Shown piece by piece: positions 47,146-55,753 of a stretch of DNA of 64,000 nucleotides. Each line of letters begins with the position of its first letter. Positions within the stretch are counted from its first letter, which is position 1. Below the pieces are notes generated by a model. It did not search any database and was not told where the DNA came from. It was given only the letters and a program-made list of their open reading frames with translations. Origin of the DNA: an uncultured Paracoccaceae bacterium (GTDB lineage Bacteria > Pseudomonadota > Alphaproteobacteria > Rhodobacterales > Rhodobacteraceae). The position numbers and the translations under genes were made by a program. The stretch is taken from NCBI GenBank assembly GCA_913061275.1, contig CAJXSR010000009.1, positions 52,880 through 116,879 of the forward strand, written 5' to 3'.

Positions 47146-47318
47146 TGCCCCGCTTCCACGCCCTCTTTCAGAACAAATCGGCAATCACAGTAAGGGCATT
47201 CAACCCAGCCATGTTCGCCCGGCATTTGCAACCAAACACGTGGGTGACCGCCTTCGCCGCCATCACATGAAACACGGGTTTTGGTTACTTCAACAACTTC
47301 GGGGGCATCATGGGCCAT
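47142..47318 (-). CDS. zinc-finger (CHCC-type) small protein
   Basis: A 58-residue protein. It begins [20 protein letters not shown], then [16 protein letters not shown] and [11 protein letters not shown]. This is the zf-CHCC domain (PF10276); Cys18, His25, Cys41 and Cys44 are the likely zinc ligands. Homologues include the NDUFS6-type accessory proteins of complex I, though free-standing bacterial ones are poorly known. ATG at 47318. The stop overlaps the likely polA start. Confidence 0.85.
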   Translation of the reverse strand: MAHDAPEVVEVTKTRVSCDGGEGGHPRVWLQMPGEHGWVECPYCDCRFVLKEGVEAGH

Positions 47319-47387
47319 GTTTTATGTTCCTGTCAGTACAAATTATCTAGGCAATATTAGACGCAAGCCTTGCCTGCTGCAATGCAA

Positions 47388-47768
47388 TTATACGTTCGGC
47401 AGCATCCGCCCCAAAAACTTGCCCGCCAAAATATGCACATGTAGATGTGGTACATCCTGCACACCGTTTTTACCCGTATTGGCAATCATCCGATACCCGT
47501 CAGTGGCAGTATCCAAATCAACGCCAAGCATCTTACAAACTTTGCCAATAGTGCGTGTGTAATCAACAATCTCATCGTCAGAAGCTTCAGTAGCGAAGTG
47601 ATCAAAACTAACATACGCCCCCTTCGGGATAATTAAGACATGGTCAGGCGCTTGCGGCGCAATATCGCGAAACGCCAAGCAATGCTCGGTTTCCAAAACC
47701 GTATCATTGGGAATTTCACCGCGCAAAATTTTAGCGAATATGTTTTCAGGGTCGTAAGTGTAGGCCAT
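47388..47768 (-). CDS. HIT-family (HinT-like) nucleotide hydrolase
   Basis: A 126-residue histidine-triad protein. The triad HLHVHIL is near the C terminus. FAKILRGEIPNDTVLE, CLAFRDIAPQAPDHVLIIPK and GYRMIANTGKNG are typical of HinT purine-nucleoside phosphoramidases. ATG at 47768. It lies upstream of the zinc-finger gene and polA on the same strand. Confidence 0.93.
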   Translation of the reverse strand: MAYTYDPENIFAKILRGEIPNDTVLETEHCLAFRDIAPQAPDHVLIIPKGAYVSFDHFATEASDDEIVDYTRTIGKVCKMLGVDLDTATDGYRMIANTGKNGVQDVPHLHVHILAGKFLGRMLPNV

Positions 47769-47779
47769 CGGTTAGGTTC

Positions 47780-49354
47780 CTAATCTGCAAATAAATAAGG
47801 TGTTTCGGCGATTTGACGGGCTTTATCTTCACCAATATCCAGAAACGCCGAGATTTGCATCATGTTCGCTTCAGGCGAATGCTTATCGGATATAGAATAA
47901 AGATGTGGGAAATTGCGATCTCGAATACGGTCGCTTTCAAACGCCAAATCTTGACGTACTGTTGGCACTAATCGCGCCAAAGCATCATCCGAGCTGTTTT
48001 CGTTGGCAATGCCTGACCGAATGGCGTGGCCACGAATATAATCATTGGTATAGCTACAAGAGATTTCCAAAGTTTTCACTGTAGCCCGATCACCATAAAA
48101 ATCATCCAAAACATCAATATTAGCGGGATCAAGGCAGATTAATAAGCGATCAGTTGACATATCTTCATATAGCATACGCACAAAAGATCTGCGGTGTCGG
48201 CCCCTTTTATCAATGGTTTTTTCAATCCCACCCACATCAGGCAGGCCTGTATTATCTTCATCAAAAAGATACGCAATACCGTTAATACCAGCCTGCTTTG
48301 AAACTGCGTCCAGATAACGTTTTGCAACATGCCACTTTTTGCACACAACAATCAGCAATTCGCGCTCGCGCCCGATACTTGCCTCTGTTTCCCAAAACCT
48401 TTCAGCATATCGGCGGCCGTGGCGCCCACGTTTTGTTAGGTATTCATACAATCTGCGGCCTTCATTGGTGATCGTCAGATCAACATCAGGCCCCGTGTAA
48501 AGCTGGCTTAACCGTTCTTTCAACTCGGTTGCATGCGATGATATTTTACGCGCAAACAAGTGTTCTTGCGATAACAGCAACTCATATTGGTCATTGAAAA
48601 AAGTCACTGGCATCCCGTAATCCGAAAACATCAAGAATGTTAAAGTGCGGGCATCAATCTCTTCGACAGGCACAAGATGGCATACTAATGTTTGAAAAAA
48701 AGTTTCATCAGGTATCCATGTGGTTTTGAAAAAATTCATCACATCTTTACGTTGCTTGGTGAATTCCAAAATGGCTTCGATGGTTTTACGACGCAAGCAC
48801 CACCATTGCGAGCCAATCCGCATTTCTATGTCTTTGGGAATGCTGCGTTTTAGCCCAAATTTTTGCTGCACATTAAGTGAGGCATAAAACAATGGCTTGT
48901 TCTTACGCTCGTTAAACCAATGCTTGTAAATCAGCCGCTCTTCTTTCAGGCCAACCTTAATCCAGTCAGATGCAAAAAAATCTTCGCATTCAACAAAGTC
49001 CCGATTACGTTCTTCTAAAAATCTGTGGGCATAGCTGGCTGGTTTAATTGCCATGCAATCCCCGGAAACCATATAAAAATGCGTCGCTTCAGCAAAAGCT
49101 TCTTCGGCAGCTTTTATCGCATTCAACGACGCCTGCACCAGTGACCATTCACCCCAACCACACTTGATACGTTTTGCAAAAGTCACATTAGGATTATCAC
49201 CCAGTGCTTGCTTTATCTGTTTAAAATCGTCGGCAGCAGCCTTGGCGTCGAAGTGGATAGAAATAAAATCACCCGCCGATGTCAAACCGTTTGCCTGCTG
49301 CACAATAGACTCAGGGTCTTTGTGACAGAGCAGAATATACGCTATTTTTACCAT
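47780..49354 (-). CDS. GT14 (core-2/I-branching-like) glycosyltransferase with DUF5928-like C-terminus
   Basis: A 524-residue protein. The N-terminal half (about 1-270) is a Branch-type beta-1,6-N-acetylglucosaminyltransferase-like domain: YILLCHKDPESIVQQ, FISIHFDAKA, HFYMVSGDCMAIKP, SQWWCLRR and WIPDETFFQTL. The C-terminal half resembles the DUF5928 extension seen in roseobacter proteins and shows no nucleotide motif. No signal or membrane helix. A role in surface polysaccharide is inferred, supported by the divergent sulfotransferase. Confidence 0.82.
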   Translation of the reverse strand: MVKIAYILLCHKDPESIVQQANGLTSAGDFISIHFDAKAAADDFKQIKQALGDNPNVTFAKRIKCGWGEWSLVQASLNAIKAAEEAFAEATHFYMVSGDCMAIKPASYAHRFLEERNRDFVECEDFFASDWIKVGLKEERLIYKHWFNERKNKPLFYASLNVQQKFGLKRSIPKDIEMRIGSQWWCLRRKTIEAILEFTKQRKDVMNFFKTTWIPDETFFQTLVCHLVPVEEIDARTLTFLMFSDYGMPVTFFNDQYELLLSQEHLFARKISSHATELKERLSQLYTGPDVDLTITNEGRRLYEYLTKRGRHGRRYAERFWETEASIGRERELLIVVCKKWHVAKRYLDAVSKQAGINGIAYLFDEDNTGLPDVGGIEKTIDKRGRHRRSFVRMLYEDMSTDRLLICLDPANIDVLDDFYGDRATVKTLEISCSYTNDYIRGHAIRSGIANENSSDDALARLVPTVRQDLAFESDRIRDRNFPHLYSISDKHSPEANMMQISAFLDIGEDKARQIAETPYLFAD

Positions 49355-49499
49355 TTTTACTGCTTAACCTTTGCCTTATTTCCTATTCTATAGACTTTCC
49401 CACATCGGGAAAGCACTTTTTCTTGGCTTTTGCCCAATGAATAGATAAGCCTGTAAATGTAAGAATGCGTAGAAAAGCATCATTAGAGGACAGTGACAT

Positions 49500-50306
49500 A
49501 TGGGATTTCCAGGAACGTGGATGACAGAAAGCCAAAGTGTGGTTTACAGGGTCATCCCTAAATGCGCCTGCTCAACAATAGGACAAATCATGTTCTATTC
49601 AGATCACGGCCGTTTTTTCGATGGGGACATTCATGATGCCAAAAGCGGAATTCACAAATGGGGCTTGGAAGAAAGCCAGCAATTCATAGCCGAGCGCGTC
49701 ACATCACAAGACACTTATACTTTCACCTGTGTGCGCAACCCATACACACGCGTCTTATCGGCATTTTTCGATAAAATCTGTGGTATCCAGCGTAACGGCA
49801 AACATTATCGCGGCAATCTTGTACCCCGACTTGCACGTCAATACGGGGTCGAAACCGAAGGTGAGTTTGACCAAATCAAATCATTCCGCCGTTTCCTGCT
49901 TTTCGCCCGCGACACCATTAAATATCGCCGCCCTATGGACCCAGATATTCACTGGTCAGCGGTGGCAGGGCATGCATCAACATTGGTTAACAATGGCGGA
50001 CGTTACGATAAAATCGTAGCAACCGAAGACTTTAAGACTGGCATGAAAGAGGTTATGAAAAACGTCGAATCCAATCATCAGATAGATATTGATACCATGC
50101 CACGCTTTAATGAAAGCGAAGGCCACGGCCCGAAACGCGCCCACCCTGTTGAGGATTATTTCGACGATCTGTCAATGCATCTGGTTTACGAGATTTACAA
50201 ACGTGATTTCGTATTATTCAAATACGACCACATGGATCCCAGCAATAAAATGCCAATCGCCGAAATTGATATGGATGAAATTCATGCTAAGCTGGGCGAT
50301 AATTAA
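49500..50306 (+). CDS. sulfotransferase family protein
   Basis: A 268-residue carbohydrate-type (Sulfotransfer_2-like) sulfotransferase. The PAPS 5'-phosphosulfate loop is PKCACSTIGQIMFY (near 18-31), and the 3'-phosphate motif is FTCVRNPYTRVLSAFFDKI (near 75-95). ATG at 49500 with a GAGGA ribosome site. It is divergent from the GT14 glycosyltransferase, suggesting sulfated exopolysaccharide or glycan production. Acceptor unknown. Confidence 0.85.
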   Translation: MGFPGTWMTESQSVVYRVIPKCACSTIGQIMFYSDHGRFFDGDIHDAKSGIHKWGLEESQQFIAERVTSQDTYTFTCVRNPYTRVLSAFFDKICGIQRNGKHYRGNLVPRLARQYGVETEGEFDQIKSFRRFLLFARDTIKYRRPMDPDIHWSAVAGHASTLVNNGGRYDKIVATEDFKTGMKEVMKNVESNHQIDIDTMPRFNESEGHGPKRAHPVEDYFDDLSMHLVYEIYKRDFVLFKYDHMDPSNKMPIAEIDMDEIHAKLGDN

Positions 50307-50384
50307 GCGGGTTCATTGGGCTATTTTTTATAAAATTTTTGCTATTTCGTGAAGCTCTCGCAACGCGGTCTGACCAATATGATT

Positions 50385-50425
50385 AGCGCGTATAGTGTGA
50401 AACATTTTATCAAACCATACGCGCT
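50385..50425. terminator. bidirectional hairpin between convergent genes
   Basis: AGCGCGTAT and ATACGCGCT are 9-bp inverted arms around a 23-nt loop. TTTCTATT follows on the plus side. It lies between the sulfotransferase and the OYE reductase stops. T-tails are weak, so this is a moderate call. Confidence 0.45.
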
Positions 50426-50444
50426 TTCTATTGATCGCAGCAGT

Positions 50445-51548
50445 TTAGGCGGCTGCTGCTTTTTCTGTTTGTGTCGGATAGTCCGTGTAACCTTCGGCCC
50501 CACCGCCATATAACGTAGTTGGATCGAGATCGTTCAGACCTGCGCTTTGGGCTAATCTTTCTACAAGATCGGGGTTTGCTATGAACGCGCGCCCAAAGGC
50601 AACCAGATCAACGCCACCACCATCAACAGCGTTCGCGGCAAGTTCCTGATCGTACCCATTGTTAGCCATGTAAACCCCTTTGAATTGGGCCCGAATCGCG
50701 GCAATGCTTGCCCCTTCTGGCAAATCACGCGTCCCACCAGTTTCACCTTCAACCATGTGCAGGTATCCAATGCCCAAATCGCTGATTTTCTTGACCACAT
50801 ATGAAAATGTCGCCTGTGGATCGCTGTCTTCCAACGCATTAGCGTGTGAAAAAGGGCTTAATCGAACGCCAATTCTTCCTGCAGGCCACACTTCGGTAAG
50901 TGCGTCCAACACTTCAAACAAAAGCCTGGATCGGTTTTCAATCGAGCCGCCGTATGCATCAGAACGTTTGTTAGCGCCATCACGTAAGAATTGATCCAAT
51001 AAATACCCGTTTGCAGCATGAAGCTCAATTCCATCAAACCCTGCTTTTTTTGCGTTTATCGCGGCCTTTCGATAATCATCGACGACCCGTGACATCTCTG
51101 ATGTTTCTAGCGCACGTGGTTTTGATGTTGACACAAATGCCGTTCCGTCAAAAGTTTGCGCTTCTGCGGCTAATGCTGTTGGGGCAACTGGTGACTGTCC
51201 ATTTGGCTGTAGTGAGGTGTGTGAAATTCGCCCAACATGCCATAGTTGGATGAAAATCCTACCATCTTTTGCATGAACCGCATCTGTGATCTGACGCCAT
51301 CCGTCAACTTGTGCGTCACTATAGATGCCCGGTGTCCAAGCATACCCTTTGCCTTCAGCTGATATTTGCGAAGCTTCGCTAATGATTAACCCAGCACTTG
51401 CGCGTTGCGCGTAATATTCAGCATTTAGGGCGTGTGGAACATCACCATCGGGCAGTGCCCTATTGCGGGTTAGCGGTGCCATTACAATGCGATTAGGCAG
51501 GCTTAAATCGCCCAAACTTAGGGTGTCAAAAAGTGTTGGTTTTGTCAT
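50445..51548 (-). CDS. nemA: Old Yellow Enzyme-family alkene reductase (NemA-like)
   Basis: A 367-residue FMN-dependent NAD(P)H reductase of electrophilic alkenes such as N-ethylmaleimide and nitro compounds. Marks: LPNRIVMAPLTRNRA, IFIQLWHVGRISH, GFDGIELHAANGYLLDQFLRD (as adjoining motifs), GVRLSPF and VDLVAFGRAFIANPDLV. I set ATG 51548 with a GAGGAAAAAG ribosome site; the frame continues to 51581 without one. Divergent from a TetR gene with twin operator-like repeats between them, indicating electrophile-responsive repression. Confidence 0.9.
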   Translation of the reverse strand: MTKPTLFDTLSLGDLSLPNRIVMAPLTRNRALPDGDVPHALNAEYYAQRASAGLIISEASQISAEGKGYAWTPGIYSDAQVDGWRQITDAVHAKDGRIFIQLWHVGRISHTSLQPNGQSPVAPTALAAEAQTFDGTAFVSTSKPRALETSEMSRVVDDYRKAAINAKKAGFDGIELHAANGYLLDQFLRDGANKRSDAYGGSIENRSRLLFEVLDALTEVWPAGRIGVRLSPFSHANALEDSDPQATFSYVVKKISDLGIGYLHMVEGETGGTRDLPEGASIAAIRAQFKGVYMANNGYDQELAANAVDGGGVDLVAFGRAFIANPDLVERLAQSAGLNDLDPTTLYGGGAEGYTDYPTQTEKAAAA

Positions 51549-51590
51549 ATCTTTTTCCTCGGATATAGAATTTCGTGGCACGTAACAATT

Positions 51591-51613
51591 AGTACCGTTC
51601 GGTATTTAAATAG
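51591..51613. promoter_or_regulatory. operator repeat 1 in the nemA/tetR intergenic region
   Basis: Contains the palindrome TACCGTTCGGTA (51593-51604) followed by TTTAAATAG. The second copy is 52 bp away, about five helical turns, in the same orientation. TACCG..CGGTA half-sites resemble TetR-family operators. Confidence 0.7.
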
Positions 51614-51642
51614 CGACTTGAACTTTTCTCGTCAAGCATTAT

Positions 51643-51665
51643 TGTACCGATAGGTATTTAAATAG
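51643..51665. promoter_or_regulatory. operator repeat 2 in the nemA/tetR intergenic region
   Basis: TACCGATAGGTA (51645-51656) followed by TTTAAATAG. It matches repeat 1 across 23 nt with four differences, at the first base and inside the palindrome centre. It ends 9 nt before the tetR ATG, so binding would also block the regulator's own expression. Confidence 0.7.
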
Positions 51666-51674
51666 GTGATACAC

Positions 51675-52286
51675 ATGTGTGCTGAAAAATTAAAGCGTGG
51701 CCGACCGCGCAAAACCAACCCAGCTGTTGCTTTGGATGAAGCCATGAAAATCTTTTGGAAACAAGGGTATGATGGCACATCAATGACTGATTTGGTTGCG
51801 GTAACGGGTATGGCAAAACCTGGCCTATATGCAACGTTCGGGGATAAAGAGGATATCTATACCAAAGCACTATCGCGTTATTATCATGAGTATAGCACAC
51901 CCCTATTCGATGATTTAATTGATTCCCCCGATCCCATTAACGTCGTAGTTCGCCGTTTTCTTCAGGCTATTGCCGCATCCGTAGTGGGAAAAACCTGCCC
52001 TAGTGGTTGCTTCCTTGTGAACAGTGTTATTGAGTGCGAAAATCAATCGCCCGCACTTGAAGTACAGGTTAGGGCATATAACGATAATAGACGCGCAGCT
52101 TTCGCTAAAAGGTTTCAGGTGGCCCAAGAGCAAGGTGAATTACCTACAAATGCCAACGCATTGGCCTTGGCCGATTTTTTTTCCGGGCAAGTGCCTGCAT
52201 TAGCCGTTTTGGGCAGCGGTGGTGCAGATCAGAAATCTTTAGAGCAGTTTATTGACGTGGCAATGTCCGTACTAACAGTCGACTAA
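51675..52286 (+). CDS. TetR-family transcriptional regulator
   Basis: A 203-residue repressor. The helix-turn-helix is DLVAVTGMAKPGLYATFGDKEDIY (recognition part around 35-58), and the C-terminal region has KTCPSGCFLVNSVIE with two cysteines that could sense electrophiles. ATG 51675 has an AGGTG ribosome site; a GTG at 51666 is in frame. Divergent from the OYE reductase. Control of nemA through the two TACCG palindromes is inferred by analogy with NemR. Confidence 0.86.
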   Translation: MCAEKLKRGRPRKTNPAVALDEAMKIFWKQGYDGTSMTDLVAVTGMAKPGLYATFGDKEDIYTKALSRYYHEYSTPLFDDLIDSPDPINVVVRRFLQAIAASVVGKTCPSGCFLVNSVIECENQSPALEVQVRAYNDNRRAAFAKRFQVAQEQGELPTNANALALADFFSGQVPALAVLGSGGADQKSLEQFIDVAMSVLTVD

Positions 52287-52382
52287 GGGCGGGTTTATTA
52301 AAGCCTGTAATCACCCGAAATTCGTCCCGAAACACCTATATTTTTTTTGAGGTTAGTAAATTATTACAATACCTTAACTACC

Positions 52383-52398
52383 TGTCCCAACTGGGACA
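52383..52398 (+). repeat. dispersed palindromic repeat, copy 3
   Basis: Exact TGTCCCAACTGGGACA with flanks ACCTTAACTACC and TTTAAGTTTC. It sits between the convergent tetR and membrane-protein genes. Confidence 0.75.
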
Positions 52399-52454
52399 TT
52401 TAAGTTTCAATACCGATTTACGAAAGGATATTTTTCTAAAAAACCAGACCACCC

Positions 52455-53009
52455 CTAGGCATATTCTATACCGACAGAAGCGATAAGCTCATAGTAACCA
52501 TAGAGCACCATTAAGAAGAAAACGAACAGGATCAACTCATGTTTAAAATGGTGCGAATGAAAGTAATCCCTGTCGCGGTGGTGAATAACATCCATTAATT
52601 CATCGCCAAAACGGATCGATAAGAACGTGCCTAAACCTGACAGTAAAATCACACCCCAAAAGGGAAACGGGGTTACGAATATCTTGTATAGAAGCTTGGT
52701 CAGAATGGTGGTTGTGTAATAGCTTGGCGCAAACAGCAGTGTTACGGCGTTCAAGCCAAGCGCAATGACCCAGACAGCAATTTCCGAGACCACCATGCGA
52801 ATACCAAAAAGCAATCTTAGAGGTAAATCCAGTAGGAACCCTGCATCGGCAACCGGCGTGCACAGAACGAAGAAACTCCACGTCAGCAGGGCGGTAATAC
52901 CACCAGTAGCAACACCGAATTCGTAACTGAGATACCCAAAATAACCAACAAGGATACCGCACAGAAGAACGAACTTGATGAAAACCTGCTTACTCGGCTT
53001 TAGTGTCAT
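52455..53009 (-). CDS. hypothetical inner-membrane protein
   Basis: A 184-residue protein with about five hydrophobic helices (near 10-30, 33-57, 75-98, 112-135 and 158-180). The loop HHRDRDYFHSHHFKHE is rich in His and charged residues and could bind metal. No named family recognised with confidence, though similar membrane proteins occur in proteobacteria. ATG at 53009 with an AGGGTCTGG-like upstream sequence. It stands alone, 73 nt downstream of the PfkB gene stop on the same strand. Confidence 0.7.
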   Translation of the reverse strand: MTLKPSKQVFIKFVLLCGILVGYFGYLSYEFGVATGGITALLTWSFFVLCTPVADAGFLLDLPLRLLFGIRMVVSEIAVWVIALGLNAVTLLFAPSYYTTTILTKLLYKIFVTPFPFWGVILLSGLGTFLSIRFGDELMDVIHHRDRDYFHSHHFKHELILFVFFLMVLYGYYELIASVGIEYA

Positions 53010-53081
53010 ATCCAGACCCTGCTTTCAGTAGTTTTTGTAATAAGTAGTTAAGCTATTGTTCCATTTTATCTGAACACTCAT

Positions 53082-54077
53082 TTACGACAGATTATTTTCC
53101 GAAAATAGTTTTTTCAAATCAGTTGCAGGCCGCGCTCCCATATGACTGATCGCTTCAGCCGCTGCAACGCAGCCCATGGTGCCACAAACCTGTAAATCGC
53201 GCCCATTGGTAAGCCCATGTAGAAAGCCCGCCGCAAACATATCGCCTGCACCCGTTGCATCAATAACTTTCGTTGCATTCGCAGGCGCGTGAGTTTTATT
53301 GCCACCGTTTAAAATATAAGCCCCGTCTTCACCCGCAGTACAGGCAACGATTTCAACTTCGCTTGCGGCAATATCCATCGCCGCATCCAGCGTATCAGTT
53401 TGATACAAAGCCTGCATTTCATGTTCATTACAAAACAACAAATCCACATGATCTTTAACAAATGCCCGAAACGCATCGCGGTGGCGACCCACACAAAAAG
53501 GGTCTGACAAGGTCAAAGAAACTTTGCCGCCCGCAGGTTTTGTCGCTTCTGCGGCTTTATAAAACGCAAGCTGATTGTCAGGGCTATCAAACAGATACCC
53601 TTCCAGATAAATCCATTCAGTACGTGCCAACATACCAATATCCAAATCATTGGCCGTTAACTCTGATGACACACCCAAATAGGTATTCATCGAGCGTTCA
53701 CCATCAGGTGTTACCAAGATCAAACAACGGCCTGTTTCATTTGGATAATCATGCAATGCTTGTCTTGTGGAAAAATCAGTGCCTTGTGCTTTTATGTCAT
53801 GCGCAAAAATACCACCCAACTGATCGTCACGTACTTTAGCGATAAAACCTGTGCGCCCACCAAGGGCCGCAACACCAGCAATCGTATTGGCCGCAGAACC
53901 GCCCGACACTTCTTGTGCTGGCCCCATTTTACCATAAAGTTCTGCCGCGCGATCCGTATCGATTAGCTGCATCACACCTTTGTCGATGCCCATATCCGTC
54001 AAAAAACTGTCATCGCAATGGGCTAGCACATCTACCAATGCATTGCCTACGCCTACGATTTGGTATTTTTTAGTCAT
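53082..54077 (-). CDS. PfkB-family carbohydrate/adenosine kinase
   Basis: A 331-residue ribokinase-fold kinase. GGSAANTIAGVAALGG near 58-73 and the anion-hole/catalytic signature DATGAGDMFAAGFLHG near 280 are clear. The N terminus VGVGNALVDVLAHCDD and length match the group annotated as adenosine kinase in Rhodobacterales. Phosphorylation of adenosine to AMP is plausible but sugar substrates cannot be excluded. Its ATG overlaps the nth stop (ATGA), giving an nth-pfkB operon. Confidence 0.85.
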   Translation of the reverse strand: MTKKYQIVGVGNALVDVLAHCDDSFLTDMGIDKGVMQLIDTDRAAELYGKMGPAQEVSGGSAANTIAGVAALGGRTGFIAKVRDDQLGGIFAHDIKAQGTDFSTRQALHDYPNETGRCLILVTPDGERSMNTYLGVSSELTANDLDIGMLARTEWIYLEGYLFDSPDNQLAFYKAAEATKPAGGKVSLTLSDPFCVGRHRDAFRAFVKDHVDLLFCNEHEMQALYQTDTLDAAMDIAASEVEIVACTAGEDGAYILNGGNKTHAPANATKVIDATGAGDMFAAGFLHGLTNGRDLQVCGTMGCVAAAEAISHMGARPATDLKKLFSENNLS

Positions 54078-54718
54078 AAAGTCTTCTCCTCATAAGGGCA
54101 TAAATCCCGTATTAAACAATTAGCGCATACAGGTTTACGCGCTTTACAAACATACCGACCGTGCAAGATCATCCAGTGATGCGCATGATGCTGGAATTCT
54201 GCTGGTATATGATCTTCAACCGCACGTTCCACTTGCACCACATCTTTGCCCACGGCAACGCCTGTGCGATTGCCAAAGCGTAAAATATGCGTATCCACCG
54301 CTTGCGTTGGCTGGTTGAACCACATGTTCAAAACCACATTGGCAGTTTTACGCCCCACCCCTGGCAAGCTTTCAAGGGCCGCACGTGATGACGGCACGAT
54401 ACCACTATAATCATCTACCAAAATCTGGCTCATCTTCATTACGTTTTTAGCTTTTTGCCTGAACAGCCCGATGGTTTTAATATGTTCGGTCAACCCCTCA
54501 ATACCCAAATCCAGCATTTGTTGCGGGGTATCTACCTTTTCAAACAAAGCTTGCGTCGCTTTATTCACCCCAACATCCGTGGCTTGCGCAGATAAGGCTA
54601 CTGCCACCACCAGCGTATAAGCATTGGTGTGGTTCAGCTCACCCTTAGGCTCAGGTTCTTCTGCCTGAAACCGGCGAAAAATCTCGCTGATCGTGTGATA
54701 GTCAAGTTGTTTTACCAT
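54074..54718 (-). CDS. nth: endonuclease III
   Basis: A 214-residue DNA glycosylase/AP lyase removing oxidised pyrimidines. The helix-hairpin-helix LPGVGRKTANVV carries the catalytic Lys, and AVDTHILRFGNR carries the catalytic Asp. The 4Fe-4S cysteines are C-x6-C-x2-C-x5-C near the C terminus. The frame opens at 54808, but ATG 54718 gives the family N terminus (DYHTISEIFRRFQ). Divergent from an Ada/Ogt repair gene, so both lie in a DNA-repair pair. Confidence 0.94.
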   Translation of the reverse strand: MVKQLDYHTISEIFRRFQAEEPEPKGELNHTNAYTLVVAVALSAQATDVGVNKATQALFEKVDTPQQMLDLGIEGLTEHIKTIGLFRQKAKNVMKMSQILVDDYSGIVPSSRAALESLPGVGRKTANVVLNMWFNQPTQAVDTHILRFGNRTGVAVGKDVVQVERAVEDHIPAEFQHHAHHWMILHGRYVCKARKPVCANCLIRDLCPYEEKTL

Positions 54719-54810
54719 GCAATGTTTGTGGCACATGAATTCGATAAGGCCAAGCCATAACCAGCAAGAAACGGGTGGCAGTTCTTGCGCACATACCGCA
54801 TTATCCACCT

Positions 54811-55641
54811 ATGAACAAAGACCCTTATCATTACGCGTTGATTGCGCGTGCTATCGATCACATCGGTGACACTGTGCAAGAGCAGCCAAAACTTGATGAC
54901 GTTGCAGCCGCCGTCGGCCTGTCGCCGATGCATTTTCAGCGCGTATTTTCGCAATGGGCCGGCGTCAGCCCAAAACGGTTTCAACAGTATTTAACCCTAA
55001 ACCACGCGAAAACCTTACTGCATGATCGTTTCACCGTATTGGAAACCAGCCATGAAATAGGCCTGTCCAGCAGCAGCCGTTTGCATGATTTATTCCTGAA
55101 ATGGGAAGCGATGAGCCCAGGGGAGTATGCCAGTAAAGGTGCCGACCTGACGATCAACTACGGGTTTTTCCCATCCCCGTTTGGAGAGATATTGGTAATG
55201 GGTACAAAACGTGGCATTTGCGGGCTTGGGTTTACAGCCGAGAATGGGCAAGAACACGCTTTGGCTGATTTAATGTCACGCTGGCCCAATGCCAGATTTG
55301 TTGAAAACCCAGATACCTTGGATGTGGCCGCCTTACTAGGGCAAGAACAATTTGCAAAGTTGCATCTGATTGGTGCACCGTTCCAGATTAAAGTATGGGA
55401 AGCCTTGTTAAACGTCCCGTCCGGGCAGGTAACTACCTATAGTGAAATTGCACAATCGATCGGCCATCCTAAAGCTGTTCGCGCTGTTGGCACCGCGGTT
55501 GGACGCAACCCGATAAGCTGGCTAATTCCTTGCCACCGTGCCTTGCGAAAATCTGGTGGATTAGGGGGCTATCATTGGGGCCTGCCAGTAAAAAGAGCCT
55601 TGTTGGCATGGGAGTCTGCGCGGTTTGACGCGCAGGAATAG
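54811..55641 (+). CDS. AraC-type HTH fused to O6-methylguanine-DNA methyltransferase
   Basis: A 276-residue Ada-like protein lacking the N-terminal Zn-Cys methyl-phosphotriester domain. Residues 10-105 form an AraC HTH (LDDVAAAVGLSPMHFQRVFSQWAG). The C-terminal half is the suicide alkyltransferase with acceptor motif IPCHRAL and GGYHWGL. Start at ATG 54811 has no good ribosome site; an in-frame GTG lies at 54775. Without the N-terminal sensor, regulation must differ from E. coli Ada. Divergent from nth. Confidence 0.88.
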   Translation: MNKDPYHYALIARAIDHIGDTVQEQPKLDDVAAAVGLSPMHFQRVFSQWAGVSPKRFQQYLTLNHAKTLLHDRFTVLETSHEIGLSSSSRLHDLFLKWEAMSPGEYASKGADLTINYGFFPSPFGEILVMGTKRGICGLGFTAENGQEHALADLMSRWPNARFVENPDTLDVAALLGQEQFAKLHLIGAPFQIKVWEALLNVPSGQVTTYSEIAQSIGHPKAVRAVGTAVGRNPISWLIPCHRALRKSGGLGGYHWGLPVKRALLAWESARFDAQE

Positions 55642-55753
55642 CTTGCATACCTGTTGCGCGAAAACACGCCGTTTTAGTAAATATACGATATTACCCTTGA
55701 AAAACGCCTATTTCGCCCCTCTTAATAATATAATAATAAAAAATGAGGCGGCT

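Noticed and set aside
44335..47184. polA starting at ATG 47184
   Set aside because: The first 13 residues overlap the zinc-finger gene in another frame and are not family-like; a TTG at 47145 fits better.
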